Of a DNA stretch of 64,000 nucleotides, positions 19,037 through 28,481 are shown in pieces. The position numbers and the translations under genes were made by a program. Within the stretch, counting starts at the first letter, position 1, and the number at the start of each line of letters is the position of its first letter. The stretch is from assembly GCA_902559035.1 (NCBI GenBank), contig CACEGG010000004.1:84283-148282 (forward strand), in the 5' to 3' direction. The stretch comes from an uncultured Bacteroidota bacterium (GTDB lineage Bacteria > Bacteroidota > Bacteroidia > Flavobacteriales > Flavobacteriaceae). The notes under the pieces are model-generated. The model saw only the letters and a program-made list of their open reading frames with translations. It had not been told where the DNA came from and did not search any database.

Positions 19037-20623
19037 CTAGAACTCTGATTTATAGTGAAATTTTAGAGATGGGTATTTTTGTTTTGTCATTTCTAAAGTG
19101 AATGATGAATCGGCTAAAAAAACTAGTTGCCCACTTTTATCTTTTGCTAAAAATTTATTCTTAATTTTTTTGAATTCAATAAATTCAATGTTTTTATTTG
19201 AATCAGTTTCTACCCAACAAGCTTTAAAAATATTCAAATTTTCATATGAGCATTTGGCACCATATTCATGTTCTAGTCTATATTGAATGACTTCGAATTG
19301 TAATGCCCCAACTGTTCCTATGATTTTTCTCCCATTCATTTCAAGAACAAATAATTGAGCTACACCTTCATCCATTAGCTGATCAATCCCTTTTGCAAGT
19401 TGTTTAGATTTCATTGGATCAAGATTATTAATATACCTAAAGTGTTCAGGTGAGAAACTTGGAATACCTTTGAAGATAATCTCTTCTCCCTCAGAAAATG
19501 AATCACCTATTTTGAAATTTCCTGAGTCATGAACACCCACAATATCACCAGGAAATGATTCGTTTACAATTTCTTTTTTTTCAGCAAAAAATGCATTAGG
19601 GCTACTGAATTTGAATTTTTTATTTGACCTAACATGATGATATGCTGTATTTCTTTTAAATTTTCCAGAAACAATTTTAATAAATGCTAATCTATCTCTA
19701 TGTTTCGGATCCATATTAGCATGAATTTTAAAAATAAATCCGGTGAACTTGTTTTCACCAGGTTCTATTACTCTTTCAGAACTTATTTTATTTTTAGGCG
19801 ACGGTGCAATTGATATAAAACAATCCAATAATTCTTTAACTCCAAAGTTATTAAGAGCAGATCCAAAAAATACTGGTTGTTGTTCACATTTTAAATAATC
19901 TTCTTTTGAAAAATTGGGGTATACCTCATTAATAATTTCAATTTCTTCATCTAATTTACTAGCAGCATTTTCGCCAATTAATTTTTTTACTAATGGATCA
20001 TCTATTTTATTTATTTTGACTGAGTTAGCTATTTTTTGTTTGTTTTCTTCTTCGAATAACATAAGGTTTTGCTCCCAAAGATTATAAACTCCTTGAAAAT
20101 CATAGCCCATTCCAATAGGAAAACTAAGTGGGCAAACTTTAAAATTTAATTTTTTTTCTAATTCGTCTAAAAGATCAAAACCATCTTTTCCTTCTCTATC
20201 CAATTTATTTATAAACACTATTATTGGAATTTCTCTCATTCGGCAAACTTCAACAAGTTTTTCAGTTTGTTCCTCAACTCCTTTAGCCACATCAACAACA
20301 ACTATTACGCTATCTACCGCTGTTAACGTTCTAAATGTATCTTCAGCAAAATCTTTATGTCCAGGAGTATCTAGAATATTTATTTTTATTCCTTGGTAAT
20401 TAAAAGCTAAAACAGAGGTAGCTACCGAAATTCCTCTTTGTTTTTCAATTTCCATAAAGTCACTGGTGGCAGACTTTTTAATCTTGTGAGATTTTACAGC
20501 ACCAGCCTCTTGAATTGCTCCACCAAATAATAATAATTTTTCAGTTAGAGTAGTTTTTCCGGCATCTGGGTGTGAAATAATACCAAAAGTTCTTCTTCTA
20601 GCAATTTCCTCAGTAAAATTCAT
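19037..20623 (-). CDS. prfC: Peptide chain release factor 3
   Basis: A 528-residue translational GTPase that recycles RF1/RF2 after peptide release. The G1 loop SHPDAGKTTL is at 18-27, then RGISVATSVLAF (switch I), G3 DTPGH and G4 NKLDREGKD. Domains 2 and 3 follow, with the family-typical FIFKIHANMDPKHRDRLAF. This segment separates RF3 from EF-G. It is transcribed away from idi and has its own -7 element (TATTTTTG on the minus strand). The normal length supports an intact gene. Confidence 0.97.
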   Translation of the reverse strand: MNFTEEIARRRTFGIISHPDAGKTTLTEKLLLFGGAIQEAGAVKSHKIKKSATSDFMEIEKQRGISVATSVLAFNYQGIKINILDTPGHKDFAEDTFRTLTAVDSVIVVVDVAKGVEEQTEKLVEVCRMREIPIIVFINKLDREGKDGFDLLDELEKKLNFKVCPLSFPIGMGYDFQGVYNLWEQNLMLFEEENKQKIANSVKINKIDDPLVKKLIGENAASKLDEEIEIINEVYPNFSKEDYLKCEQQPVFFGSALNNFGVKELLDCFISIAPSPKNKISSERVIEPGENKFTGFIFKIHANMDPKHRDRLAFIKIVSGKFKRNTAYHHVRSNKKFKFSSPNAFFAEKKEIVNESFPGDIVGVHDSGNFKIGDSFSEGEEIIFKGIPSFSPEHFRYINNLDPMKSKQLAKGIDQLMDEGVAQLFVLEMNGRKIIGTVGALQFEVIQYRLEHEYGAKCSYENLNIFKACWVETDSNKNIEFIEFKKIKNKFLAKDKSGQLVFLADSSFTLEMTKQKYPSLKFHYKSEF

Positions 20624-20637
20624 AATTATATTTGATT

Positions 20638-20645
20638 CAAAAATA
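20638..20645 (-). promoter_or_regulatory. prfC: -7 element of prfC
   Basis: On the minus strand this reads TATTTTTG, an exact TAnnTTTG match, with 14 bases between it and the prfC ATG. Confidence 0.6.
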
Positions 20646-20688
20646 CTATTGTTTTTTAAATATTGTATGGCTATTTTTTTAAAATTTG

Positions 20689-20696
20689 TAACTTTA
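20689..20696 (+). promoter_or_regulatory. idi: -7-like element directly before idi
   Basis: TAACTTTA, one mismatch from TAnnTTTG, ends 4 bases before the idi ATG. If used, transcription would start at or next to the A of the ATG, giving a leaderless mRNA. Confidence 0.45.
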
Positions 20697-20700
20697 AATT

Positions 20701-21231
20701 ATGAATGAAGAAATGGTTATTCTAGTTGATGAAAATGATAATGAACTTGGTTTGATGGAAAAACTTAAAGCTCATGAAAAAGGAGTTTTACATAGAGCAT
20801 TTTCAGTTTTTCTTTTAAATAAATCAAATGAACTATTATTGCAAAAAAGAGCATTGTCTAAGTATCATTCACCTGGACTTTGGACCAATACTTGCTGTAG
20901 TCATCCAAGGGATAATGAAACTATAATAGAAGCTGCAAATAGAAGGTTGGGTGAAGAAATGGGGATAAGTAGTTCTATGAAGCCATTATTGTCGTTTATT
21001 TACAAAGCAGAATTTGACAATGGTTTAACTGAACATGAATTAGATCATGTTGTTATTGGAAATTTCAATGGTCAACCCTCAATCAACAAAGACGAAGTGT
21101 GTGATTGGAAATGGGAAAACATTGATTTTTTAAAGAAAGATTTAGTTGATAGACCAAGCGTTTATACTGCATGGTTTAAAATTATTTTTGAAAAATTTTA
21201 TAATAGTATTAAAAATGAAAGTAACAGTTAG
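20701..21231 (+). CDS. idi: Isopentenyl-diphosphate delta-isomerase, type I
   Basis: A 176-residue Nudix-fold enzyme that interconverts IPP and DMAPP for isoprenoid (quinone, carotenoid, undecaprenol) synthesis. The expected residues are present: C66 in TNTCCSHP, the metal-binding AANRRLGEEMGI (80-89), and TEHELDHV (substrate Glu/His). Type I enzymes use Zn/Mg and are metal dependent. The length is standard. It overlaps the queD start by 17 bp. Confidence 0.95.
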   Translation: MNEEMVILVDENDNELGLMEKLKAHEKGVLHRAFSVFLLNKSNELLLQKRALSKYHSPGLWTNTCCSHPRDNETIIEAANRRLGEEMGISSSMKPLLSFIYKAEFDNGLTEHELDHVVIGNFNGQPSINKDEVCDWKWENIDFLKKDLVDRPSVYTAWFKIIFEKFYNSIKNESNS

Positions 21232-21625
21232 TAGAAGAGGGCATTTTAATGCAGCTCATCGTTTATATGTAAAAGATTGGTCTGAAGAAAAGAATAGTAA
21301 TGTATTTGGAAAATGTAATAACCCAAATTTTCATGGTCACAATTATGAACTTATTGTTGATGTAAAAGGTTCTGTTGATAAAGTTACAGGAATGGTAATA
21401 GATTTGAAAGACTTGAAAGATTTAATAACAAATGAAGTTGAAGATTTACTTGATCATAAAAATTTAAATCTTGATATATCTTACTTTGAAAAAGTTCTTC
21501 CAACCGCAGAAAATATTTGTATTTTCATATGGGATATTTTAAGAAAAAAAATATCAAAAGATAAAGAGCTTTCTGTAACTCTTTACGAAACACCTAGAAA
21601 TTTTGTTAAATATTCTGGAAACTAA
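21215..21625 (+). CDS. queD: 6-carboxytetrahydropterin synthase (QueD/PTPS family)
   Basis: A 136-residue pterin-fold enzyme that converts dihydroneopterin triphosphate to 6-carboxytetrahydropterin in queuosine synthesis. Zinc ligands H15 (FNAAHRL), H40 and H42 (FHGHNYEL) and catalytic C34 (FGKCNNPN) are present, and a Glu-containing TLYETPRN is at the C-terminus. I used the ATG at 21215; the longer frame from 21146 lies deep within idi. Other queuosine genes are not in the window, so a general pterin role cannot be excluded. Confidence 0.9.
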   Translation: MKVTVSRRGHFNAAHRLYVKDWSEEKNSNVFGKCNNPNFHGHNYELIVDVKGSVDKVTGMVIDLKDLKDLITNEVEDLLDHKNLNLDISYFEKVLPTAENICIFIWDILRKKISKDKELSVTLYETPRNFVKYSGN

Positions 21626-21637
21626 AAAATAATAATT

Positions 21638-21904
21638 ATGGCAAGCGTTAAAAATTTAAAAAAAGATTTGAATAACATTATTGGAGAAATAATTCAGAAT
21701 GTAAACCTGTGGCAATTGGAAAATCCCGATGTTGATTTAAAGAAGAGTGAAAAATTAATAGATGAATGCTTTGATGCTTTTGATGCATTTATTAAAAAGA
21801 TTCATAATAAAGATGTAAAAGATAAGAACAAATATTTTAAAGCTTTGAGTTTGGAACTTGCTAATGTAGCCTCAGATTTAGTTAAAAAATTTAACTCACT
21901 TTAA
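21638..21904 (+). CDS. Conserved hypothetical protein, small and helical
   Basis: I do not recognise a named domain. The 88-residue product starts MASVKNLKKDLNNIIGEII and is almost entirely predicted helix. It is rich in Lys, Asp and Asn with aliphatic residues at helical spacing, so a small helical bundle or coiled dimer is likely. It has no signal peptide or membrane segment. I recall similar proteins starting MASVKNLKKD in many Flavobacteriia, so it is a real gene. It follows queD by 12 bp. Its stop overlaps the stop of the opposing DUF4369 gene by 4 bp (TTAA). Confidence 0.75.
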   Translation: MASVKNLKKDLNNIIGEIIQNVNLWQLENPDVDLKKSEKLIDECFDAFDAFIKKIHNKDVKDKNKYFKALSLELANVASDLVKKFNSL

Positions 21905-22581
21905 TTTTTTTCTCTAATAGCTTCAAACATTTTTCCGTATTTAGAAGCTAATACTTCCTCACTCATGGAACTTCTAATTGTATCTAATACGACTTTACTA
22001 GATTGAGAAAATTCATTTATTGCTATTAATGGAGATATAAAACTATCACCATTATTAACAGCATAGTTTAAATTAAATAAGTATTGTCTTTTGTTAAGCG
22101 CTTCGATATTTTTTTGAACAATTTTCAAACTGTCTTTTAAATTAGTTTTTGATAATTTAAATGATAATTCTATTAAGTCTAATGAGTTATTATTAAACTT
22201 CCTTATTACTTTCAAATAGTCTCTATAAATAGAATCATTTGAAGAACCACTTACATTAAAATCAGAATTAAATTTTTCCAAAGAAGTACTAATATTAATA
22301 TTTCCTTTTTCAGCAAAAAATTCAATTCTTTTTTCGATGCTTGATCCATCAAGATATAAGTAGAATAGCTCAGGAGATTCTATATCATGACTTAGTATTA
22401 TTGGTTTCTCATTAGTGACAAAAATTGAATCAACGTTTATTAAAGTTGAGTCGGAAATTTTTTGTAAATAAATATTTCCTTTCTTAAAGTTTTCAATGTT
22501 AACATTAACATTCATGTTTTTGTTATCGTTTTTACAACTTAAAAACGTAATTATAAAAAGGGTTAGAATTAATTTTTTCAA
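21901..22581 (-). CDS. DUF4369 domain-containing lipoprotein
   Basis: A 226-residue lipoprotein. MKKLILTLFIITFLSC ends in a lipobox with Cys16. The rest matches the DUF4369 N-terminal domain of Bacteroidota proteins (VNIENFKKGNIYLQKISDSTLINVDS, a beta-sandwich), usually joined to a thioredoxin-like AhpC/TSA domain. Here no thioredoxin domain or CxxC motif follows, and the C-terminal 100 residues look helical, so this is the short form. The start is TTG (22579-22581); no ATG is available before the signal peptide. It is the last gene of the htpG-DoxX-DUF4369 run. Confidence 0.82.
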   Translation of the reverse strand: MKKLILTLFIITFLSCKNDNKNMNVNVNIENFKKGNIYLQKISDSTLINVDSIFVTNEKPIILSHDIESPELFYLYLDGSSIEKRIEFFAEKGNINISTSLEKFNSDFNVSGSSNDSIYRDYLKVIRKFNNNSLDLIELSFKLSKTNLKDSLKIVQKNIEALNKRQYLFNLNYAVNNGDSFISPLIAINEFSQSSKVVLDTIRSSMSEEVLASKYGKMFEAIREKN

Positions 22582-22615
22582 AATGATTTTAATTAATTAA
22601 CAAGTTTACAAAAAA

Positions 22616-22981
22616 TTAGTCAGAAGCTAATTTAATTCTATTGATCCAAGCCCAATAAATTAGTATAAATTGGAATAATGCCCTTACAACTAGTAAAGAA
22701 TAGCTATAGCCCATAGTATTCTCAGGAACCAACATGTTCAAATGGACTGACATAAATAAAATTAAAATAATTATTATTCCAGCTAAAGCAATATTCCTAT
22801 ATTTTTCAAATAAAACTCCAATTCCGAATGTGAATTCAAGAATCCCTGCAAATAAAATTAATTCCCAGTGAAAAGGGAAAAAATCTGGCATTATGGGTAA
22901 GTAGGATTCAGTGAAAATAAAATGAAATATTCCATTTAAAATGTAAAAAAAACTTAGTAGAAAAAGGTTTAGTTTTTTCAT
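22616..22981 (-). CDS. DoxX-family integral membrane protein
   Basis: A 121-residue inner-membrane protein with about four hydrophobic segments (roughly 3-21, 37-56, 63-83 and 94-112). The segment LILFAGILEFTFGIGVLFEKYR is typical of DoxX/DUF417-like proteins. The family has been linked to quinone or thiosulfate chemistry and to oxidative stress, but this member is unassigned. It begins on the base next to the htpG stop, so the two are probably one transcript and DoxX may be heat inducible. Confidence 0.8.
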   Translation of the reverse strand: MKKLNLFLLSFFYILNGIFHFIFTESYLPIMPDFFPFHWELILFAGILEFTFGIGVLFEKYRNIALAGIIIILILFMSVHLNMLVPENTMGYSYSLLVVRALFQFILIYWAWINRIKLASD

Positions 22982-24856
22982 TTATTTAATTAAATCAAAA
23001 CTTCTTTTTATAAATGAAGTCAATTCTTCACCCTTTAAAAGATTTTGTGAAAGTTTAGCTAAATCAAGTGATTGATTTATTAACCTTTCTTTTTTTGTTT
23101 TACTTTTTGAATTTAAAATTTCAGAGCATATAGGGTTGTTTACATTAACAATCAAATTATACATCTCTGGCATATTACCAAACATACCATTTCCACCACT
23201 TTGTTGCATTTCTTTCATTCTACGCATAAATTCAGGCAAAGTAATAACAAATGGAGCAGAATTACTATCAATTGCCTCTAATTGAACAGTGTATTTTTCC
23301 TTTGGGACAGTTTCTTCAACAATATTTTTTAATTTTTCTTTTTCCTTGTCATTAAGTTTTGACACCTCTTTTTCATCTTTTTGAATTAATTTATCTACAA
23401 CATCGGCGTCAACTCTGGTAAATTTAATTTTCTCGTTAGATGTCTCTAACTTCTGAATTAAATGACTTATTATTGGAGAATCCAAAAGTAAAACTTCATA
23501 TCCTTTTTCCTTTGCAGATTCTATATATGAGTGTTGATCATTAACATTAGAGGCATATAGTAAAATAAGATTTCCATCTTTATCAGTTTGAGATTTTGAT
23601 ACCTTGTCCTTAAGTTCCTCAAAAGTAAAAAAGCCATTGTCAACATTTGGATATAAAGCAAAATTTTGAGCTTTATCAAAAAATTTATCCTCACTTAGCA
23701 TTCCATATTCAATCACAACTTTAATATTATTCCATTTTTCTTCAAACCCATTTCTATCCTTTTTGAAAAGTGAATTTAGTTTATCAGCAACTTTTCTGGT
23801 TATGTAATTACTGATTTTTTTAACTGCTCCGTCTGCTTGCAAATAACTTCTGGAAACATTCAAAGGTATATCAGGTGAATCAATAACTCCTCTTAATAAT
23901 GTTAAAAATTCTGGAACAATTCCTTCAACATTATCAGTTACAAAAACTTGATTCTGATATAATTGAATTCTGTCCTTTTGCATGTTTATGTCATTTGAAA
24001 TCTTAGGAAAATAAAGTATTCCAGTAAGATTGAAAGGGTAATCTACATTCAAATGAATATTGAAAAGTGGTTCTTCAAATTGCATTGGATATAACTCTCT
24101 ATAAAACTCTTTATAGTTTTCTTCTTTTAGATCGCTTGGTTTTTTAGTCCATGCTGGATTTGGATTATTTACAATATCATCAACAATCTCTTTTATTTCT
24201 TTTTCATCTTTACCTTTACCAACTTTATTTGAAATTTCTTTGGTACCAAATTTAATTGGAATAGGCATAAATTTGTTGTATTTATTTAGAAGAGTTCTGA
24301 TTCTTGCATCTTCAAGAAATTCTTTTGAGTCTTTGCTGACATGAAGAATAATTTCAGATCCTCTATCTTTTTTATCGCTTTTTTTCAATGTATACTCAGG
24401 TGATCCATCACAAACCCAATGAGCTCCAGGTTCATCCTTATAAGATTTTGTAATGATTTCAACTTTATCAGCTACCATAAAAGCAGAGTAGAAACCTAAA
24501 CCAAAATGACCTATAATTCCACTATCCTTAGCACTGTCTTTATACTTTTCTAAAAATTCTTCAGCTCCTGAAAAAGCAACCTGATTAATATACTTTTTAA
24601 CTTCATCGGATGTCATTCCAATCCCTTGATCAATAATATGAATCTTCTTTCCTTTTTTATCTAATTTAATTTCGATTAAAGGATTATCTATATCTATTTT
24701 ATTTTCTCCAATACTACTTAAATGTTTTAATTTTAAAGTAGCGTCTGTTGCATTTGAAATAAGTTCTCTTAAAAATATTTCGTGATCACTATACAAAAAC
24801 TTTTTGATTAGTGGAAATATATTTTCTACTGAAACATTAATTTTACCTTTAGCCAT
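22982..24856 (-). CDS. htpG: Molecular chaperone HtpG (Hsp90)
   Basis: A 624-residue bacterial Hsp90. The GHKL ATPase domain shows LRELISNATDA, DQGIGMTSDEV and GHFGLGFYSAFMV. The middle domain has YFPKISNDINMQKDRIQLYQ and LNVSRSYLQ, and the C-terminal dimerisation domain is complete. Length is normal. The upstream region carries the direct repeat TGTCA-TTT-TGTCA (minus strand, 24909-24921), which also occurs before hsp20 in this window and may be the heat-shock control site. DoxX and DUF4369 genes follow in the same direction. Confidence 0.98.
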   Translation of the reverse strand: MAKGKINVSVENIFPLIKKFLYSDHEIFLRELISNATDATLKLKHLSSIGENKIDIDNPLIEIKLDKKGKKIHIIDQGIGMTSDEVKKYINQVAFSGAEEFLEKYKDSAKDSGIIGHFGLGFYSAFMVADKVEIITKSYKDEPGAHWVCDGSPEYTLKKSDKKDRGSEIILHVSKDSKEFLEDARIRTLLNKYNKFMPIPIKFGTKEISNKVGKGKDEKEIKEIVDDIVNNPNPAWTKKPSDLKEENYKEFYRELYPMQFEEPLFNIHLNVDYPFNLTGILYFPKISNDINMQKDRIQLYQNQVFVTDNVEGIVPEFLTLLRGVIDSPDIPLNVSRSYLQADGAVKKISNYITRKVADKLNSLFKKDRNGFEEKWNNIKVVIEYGMLSEDKFFDKAQNFALYPNVDNGFFTFEELKDKVSKSQTDKDGNLILLYASNVNDQHSYIESAKEKGYEVLLLDSPIISHLIQKLETSNEKIKFTRVDADVVDKLIQKDEKEVSKLNDKEKEKLKNIVEETVPKEKYTVQLEAIDSNSAPFVITLPEFMRRMKEMQQSGGNGMFGNMPEMYNLIVNVNNPICSEILNSKSKTKKERLINQSLDLAKLSQNLLKGEELTSFIKRSFDLIK

Positions 24857-24908
24857 AATTACTTTTTTTAAATCATAAGAATCAAATCATATACCAAAAA
24901 CAAGGTAG

Positions 24909-24921
24909 TGACAAAATGACA
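24909..24921 (-). promoter_or_regulatory. TGTCA-N3-TGTCA motif upstream of htpG
   Basis: On the minus strand the DNA reads TGTCATTTTGTCA. It lies 53 bp upstream of the htpG ATG and 15-17 bp before a weak -7-like TATATGATTTG (24893-24883). Nearly the same 13-mer occurs twice before hsp20 (47354-47366 and 47386-47398). Confidence 0.55.
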
Positions 24922-24978
24922 TTATTGGCTAAAAAATAAATACTATTATCTATATTTAGATGACATTTAAAATCAATT

Positions 24979-25986
24979 ATGTATAATTCTAAAATTACTG
25001 GACTAGGTTATTATCTTCCTGAAAATGTAGTAACAAATGATGATTTATCAAAAATCATGGATACAAATGATGAATGGATACAGGAAAGAACAGGAATAAA
25101 AAAAAGAAGATGGATAGATCCAAAATCTGGAGATACTACATCAACTATGGGCGCTAAAGCATCTGAAATAGCAATTAAAAGATCTGGATTAAATAAAGAA
25201 GATATTGATTTTATAATTTTTGCTACATTAAGTCCTGATATGTACTTTCCAGGTGGTGGTGTTCGAGTACAGGATATGTTGGGTATGCCAACAATTGGTG
25301 CTCTTGATGTAAGAAATCAATGTTCAGGATTTATATATTCTTTATCTGTTGCTGATCAATTCATAAAAACAGGAATGTATAAAAATATATTAGTAATTGG
25401 CTCTGAAAATCACTCTGGTGGTTTAGAAAAATCAACACGAGGAAGAGGTGTAACTGTAATTTTTGGAGATGGTGCTGGTGCTGCTGTGGTTTCAAGATCC
25501 AAAGAAAAGAATAAAGGCATTTTATCATCTCATTTACATTCTGAGGGAAAACATGCTAGAGAACTCATGTTAGATGGACCAAACACAGGGAGATGGGTAC
25601 CTGAAATTTTAGAAGATAATGATCCAAATGACGAATCTTATTATCCATATATGAATGGTCAGTTTGTTTTTAAAAATGCTGTAGTTAGATTTTCCGAAGT
25701 TATAAATGAAGGACTGAAAGCAAATGAACTAGAAAAAGATGATATTGACTTGCTAATCCCTCACCAAGCAAACTTGAGAATAGCACAATTTATTCAAAGA
25801 AAATTTCAGCTTTCAGATGAGAAAGTTTACAATAATATCATGAATTATGGCAACACAACAGCTGCTTCTATAATAATAGCTCTTACAGAAGCTTGGGAAC
25901 AAGGAAAAATTAAAGATAATGACTTAGTTGTCTTAGCAGCTTTTGGAGCAGGATTCACCTGGGGTTCAGTTATTATAAGGTGGTAA
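24979..25986 (+). CDS. fabH: 3-oxoacyl-[acyl-carrier-protein] synthase III
   Basis: A 335-residue thiolase-fold enzyme that condenses an acyl-CoA primer with malonyl-ACP to start fatty-acid synthesis. The catalytic triad is complete: C115 (NQCSGF), H262 (PHQANLR) and N292 (YGNTTAAS). The C-terminal GAGFTWGS is typical. Flavobacteria often have two FabH paralogues; this one, not beside plsX or fab genes, could be the branched-chain or accessory form. It overlaps the CoA-binding protein gene by one base. Confidence 0.93.
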   Translation: MYNSKITGLGYYLPENVVTNDDLSKIMDTNDEWIQERTGIKKRRWIDPKSGDTTSTMGAKASEIAIKRSGLNKEDIDFIIFATLSPDMYFPGGGVRVQDMLGMPTIGALDVRNQCSGFIYSLSVADQFIKTGMYKNILVIGSENHSGGLEKSTRGRGVTVIFGDGAGAAVVSRSKEKNKGILSSHLHSEGKHARELMLDGPNTGRWVPEILEDNDPNDESYYPYMNGQFVFKNAVVRFSEVINEGLKANELEKDDIDLLIPHQANLRIAQFIQRKFQLSDEKVYNNIMNYGNTTAASIIIALTEAWEQGKIKDNDLVVLAAFGAGFTWGSVIIRW

Positions 25987-26342
25987 TGACAACTTTAGTA
26001 TTAGGAGCCTCAACTAATATTCAGCGATATTCGAATATTGCAATTAAAAAATTAGTATTAAATAAAATTGAGGTTAAAGCTATTGGATTAAAAACTGGAG
26101 TTGTAGTAAATGTTTTGATTGAAAAAGATTTAGTTAAATTTAAAAATATTCACACTGTATCTTTGTATTTAAATAAGCTTAGACAAAAAGAATATTATGA
26201 TTATATAATTTCTTTGAAACCAAAAAGAGTAATTTTCAATCCTGGTACAGAAAACCCCGATTTTTACAGAATTTTGAAAAGTAATCACATTTCATATTTT
26301 GAGGCTTGTACTTTAGTTTTACTTTCTACGAATCAGTACTAA
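25986..26342 (+). CDS. CoA-binding protein (YccU-like Rossmann domain)
   Basis: A 118-residue single CoA-binding Rossmann domain, seen from TTLVLGASTNIQRYSNIAI at the N-terminus and PKRVIFNPGTENPDFYRIL near residue 80. Homologues bind CoA or nucleotides, but their role is not settled. I prefer the ATG at 25986, which forms TAATG with the fabH stop, over the GTG at 25980. The 3' end overlaps the opposing sodium:solute symporter gene by 24 bp, the largest convergent overlap in the window. Confidence 0.87.
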   Translation: MTTLVLGASTNIQRYSNIAIKKLVLNKIEVKAIGLKTGVVVNVLIEKDLVKFKNIHTVSLYLNKLRQKEYYDYIISLKPKRVIFNPGTENPDFYRILKSNHISYFEACTLVLLSTNQY

Positions 26343-27776
26343 TCCTAAAAACGTAATAAAACCATTTATTGGCAATAGTTCATACCCAATCTTATAACCA
26401 CCAAGGTATGTAGGGTCCAGGTTGGCCAGCAAGTAAACTGAAAGAACAGAAAGAATTGTAACTATCCAAACATATCTATCGTGTATTTTGTAATCAGTAA
26501 AAATTCCAAATGCAAATAGTCCTAATAATGGACCATAAGTGTAGCCTGCTAAAACTAATAGTCCATCAATTACACTCCTCTCTAAATAATTTTCAAAAAT
26601 TATAATAACTATTATAAGAACAGCGCTCATAACTAAATGGGCAATTTTTCTAATTTTAATCTGATATTCTTGGCTTTTGTTTTTTAAATTGATGACATCG
26701 ACACAAAAAGAAGTTGTCAGGGAAGTTAGTGCACTGTCAGCACTGCTGTAAGCAGCCGCTATTAGACCTAATAAAAATGTTATTCCTATTATACTCCCAA
26801 GATTACTATTTAATGCAATTTCAGGAAATAATAAATCTGCATTTGGAGAGCCATTAAGTTCAGGAATAATAATACCAGATTTTTGAGAATAAATAAATAA
26901 TAAAGCACCTAATAATAAAAATACAAAGGTCACAATAACTAAAACGATACTAAATACAATCATGTTTTTTTGAGCATCTTTCAAAGATTTACAAGTTAGA
27001 TTTTTTTGCATCATGTCTTGATCTAAGCCAGTCATACAAATTGTAATAAACATACCACCAATAAAAGATTTTAAGAAATGATTTTTTTCTAGAAAACTAT
27101 CTGTTACTAGAAAGTTTGAGTATGTTTTAAGTTCATCAGAATTAATAAAATCTACGAACGACCAATTCAAACTGTCGTTTATTAAATAAATAGATAATAA
27201 AACTGAAATAAGCATAAATACAGTTTGTAATGTATCTGTCCAAACTATTGTTTTTATTCCTCCTCTAAATGTGTAAATCCAAATAAGTAAAACAGAAAAA
27301 ACTACAGTAATCTCAAATCGGATATTTAATTCACTAAAAACAAATTGTTGAAGAACAATAGCTACTAAATATAATCTAAACGATGCTCCAGTTATTCTAG
27401 ACAGAAAAAAGAAAAATGCTCCAGTCTTGTGACTTACATTCCCAAAACGTACTTTCAAATATTCATATATGGACGTCAGGTTGAGCTTGTAATAGATGGG
27501 TAATAGAACTAAAGCAACTACAAAATATCCAAACAGGTAACCTAGAACAACTTGAAAATATGTAAATTGAGTAGTTCCAACATCACCTGGAACTGAGATA
27601 AATGTTATTCCTGATAGAGATGCTCCAACCATACCAAAAGCAACAAGGTACCATGGAGATTCTTTATTGGCAGAAAAAAAAGTTTTGTTATCATTATTTC
27701 CAGTAGTTAGATTAGAAATAACAAAAAGACCAAAAAAATATAGAAAAATGACGATAAGGATAATTGATGAGCTCAT
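26319..27776 (-). CDS. Sodium:solute symporter family protein
   Basis: A 485-residue polytopic inner-membrane protein with about 13 hydrophobic segments. SSS-family features are ESPWYLVAFGMVGASLSGITFISVPG at the N-terminus, FRGGIKTIVWTDTLQTVFM, and GLIAAAYSSADSALTSLTTSF near residue 340, the segment containing the second sodium site. The substrate cannot be inferred. Its promoter (TATATTTG on the minus strand at 27790-27797) is separate from that of the divergent recR. Confidence 0.92.
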   Translation of the reverse strand: MSSSIILIVIFLYFFGLFVISNLTTGNNDNKTFFSANKESPWYLVAFGMVGASLSGITFISVPGDVGTTQFTYFQVVLGYLFGYFVVALVLLPIYYKLNLTSIYEYLKVRFGNVSHKTGAFFFFLSRITGASFRLYLVAIVLQQFVFSELNIRFEITVVFSVLLIWIYTFRGGIKTIVWTDTLQTVFMLISVLLSIYLINDSLNWSFVDFINSDELKTYSNFLVTDSFLEKNHFLKSFIGGMFITICMTGLDQDMMQKNLTCKSLKDAQKNMIVFSIVLVIVTFVFLLLGALLFIYSQKSGIIIPELNGSPNADLLFPEIALNSNLGSIIGITFLLGLIAAAYSSADSALTSLTTSFCVDVINLKNKSQEYQIKIRKIAHLVMSAVLIIVIIIFENYLERSVIDGLLVLAGYTYGPLLGLFAFGIFTDYKIHDRYVWIVTILSVLSVYLLANLDPTYLGGYKIGYELLPINGFITFLGLVLIRRK

Positions 27777-27789
27777 TTCTAATGTTATC

Positions 27790-27797
27790 CAAATATA
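27790..27797 (-). promoter_or_regulatory. -7 element of the sodium:solute symporter gene
   Basis: The minus strand reads TATATTTG, an exact TAnnTTTG match, 13 bases before the ATG. Confidence 0.6.
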
Positions 27798-27827
27798 CTA
27801 ATTTATGGTTCTTATTAAATGTAGTAG

Positions 27828-27835
27828 TATATTTA
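27828..27835 (+). promoter_or_regulatory. recR: -7-like element directly before recR
   Basis: TATATTTA, one mismatch from TAnnTTTG, ends 4 bases before the recR ATG. This predicts a leaderless transcript. Confidence 0.45.
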
Positions 27836-27839
27836 ACAA

Positions 27840-28457
27840 ATGAATTTTTCTTCAAAATTATTAGAAAATGCGGTAGATGAAATGTCTCAATTACCTGGAA
27901 TAGGAAAGAGAACTGCGTTAAGACTTGTTTTATTTCTTCTTAACCAACCCAATTCTCAAACTGTAAAGCTTTCGAAGTCTTTAGTTGATTTAGTTGAGGG
28001 AGTAATTTTATGTAAAAATTGCCATAATATTTCTGATTTAGAACTGTGTGAAATATGTACAAACAACAAAAGAGATAAATCAGTTGTTTGTGTAGTTGAA
28101 GATATAAGAGATGTAATGGCTATAGAAAGTACTGGTCAATTTAATGGTGTTTATCATGTTTTGGGAGGAAAAATATCACCAATTGAAGGAATCGGCCCAA
28201 ATCAGTTAAACATAAAGTCCTTAATTGAAAAAATTAGATCTAAAAATGTGTCGGAACTTATTTTTGCTTTAAGCGCAACTATGGAGGGCGATACCACTAA
28301 TTTTTATATTTTCAGACAAATTAAAGATGTTGATATCAAAATCACTACTATAGCAAGAGGCGTTTCGGTTGGAAATGAATTGGAATATACTGATGAAGTT
28401 ACACTGGGCAGGAGTATTTTAAAAAGAATTCCTTTTGAAAATTCTTTAAAAACTTAA
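27840..28457 (+). CDS. recR: Recombination protein RecR
   Basis: A 205-residue protein that forms a ring clamp with RecO and loads RecA at gaps. It has the N-terminal helix-hairpin-helix ([12 protein letters not shown], 18-29), a four-Cys zinc finger (C58, C61, C70, C73) and a Toprim domain ([14 protein letters not shown], then a C-terminal Walker-B-like region). The length is standard. It is followed by a 24-bp palindrome that may end its transcript or regulate the next gene. Confidence 0.97.
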   Translation: MNFSSKLLENAVDEMSQLPGIGKRTALRLVLFLLNQPNSQTVKLSKSLVDLVEGVILCKNCHNISDLELCEICTNNKRDKSVVCVVEDIRDVMAIESTGQFNGVYHVLGGKISPIEGIGPNQLNIKSLIEKIRSKNVSELIFALSATMEGDTTNFYIFRQIKDVDIKITTIARGVSVGNELEYTDEVTLGRSILKRIPFENSLKT

Positions 28458-28481
28458 ATTAAACTATTTAGTAATACAGTC

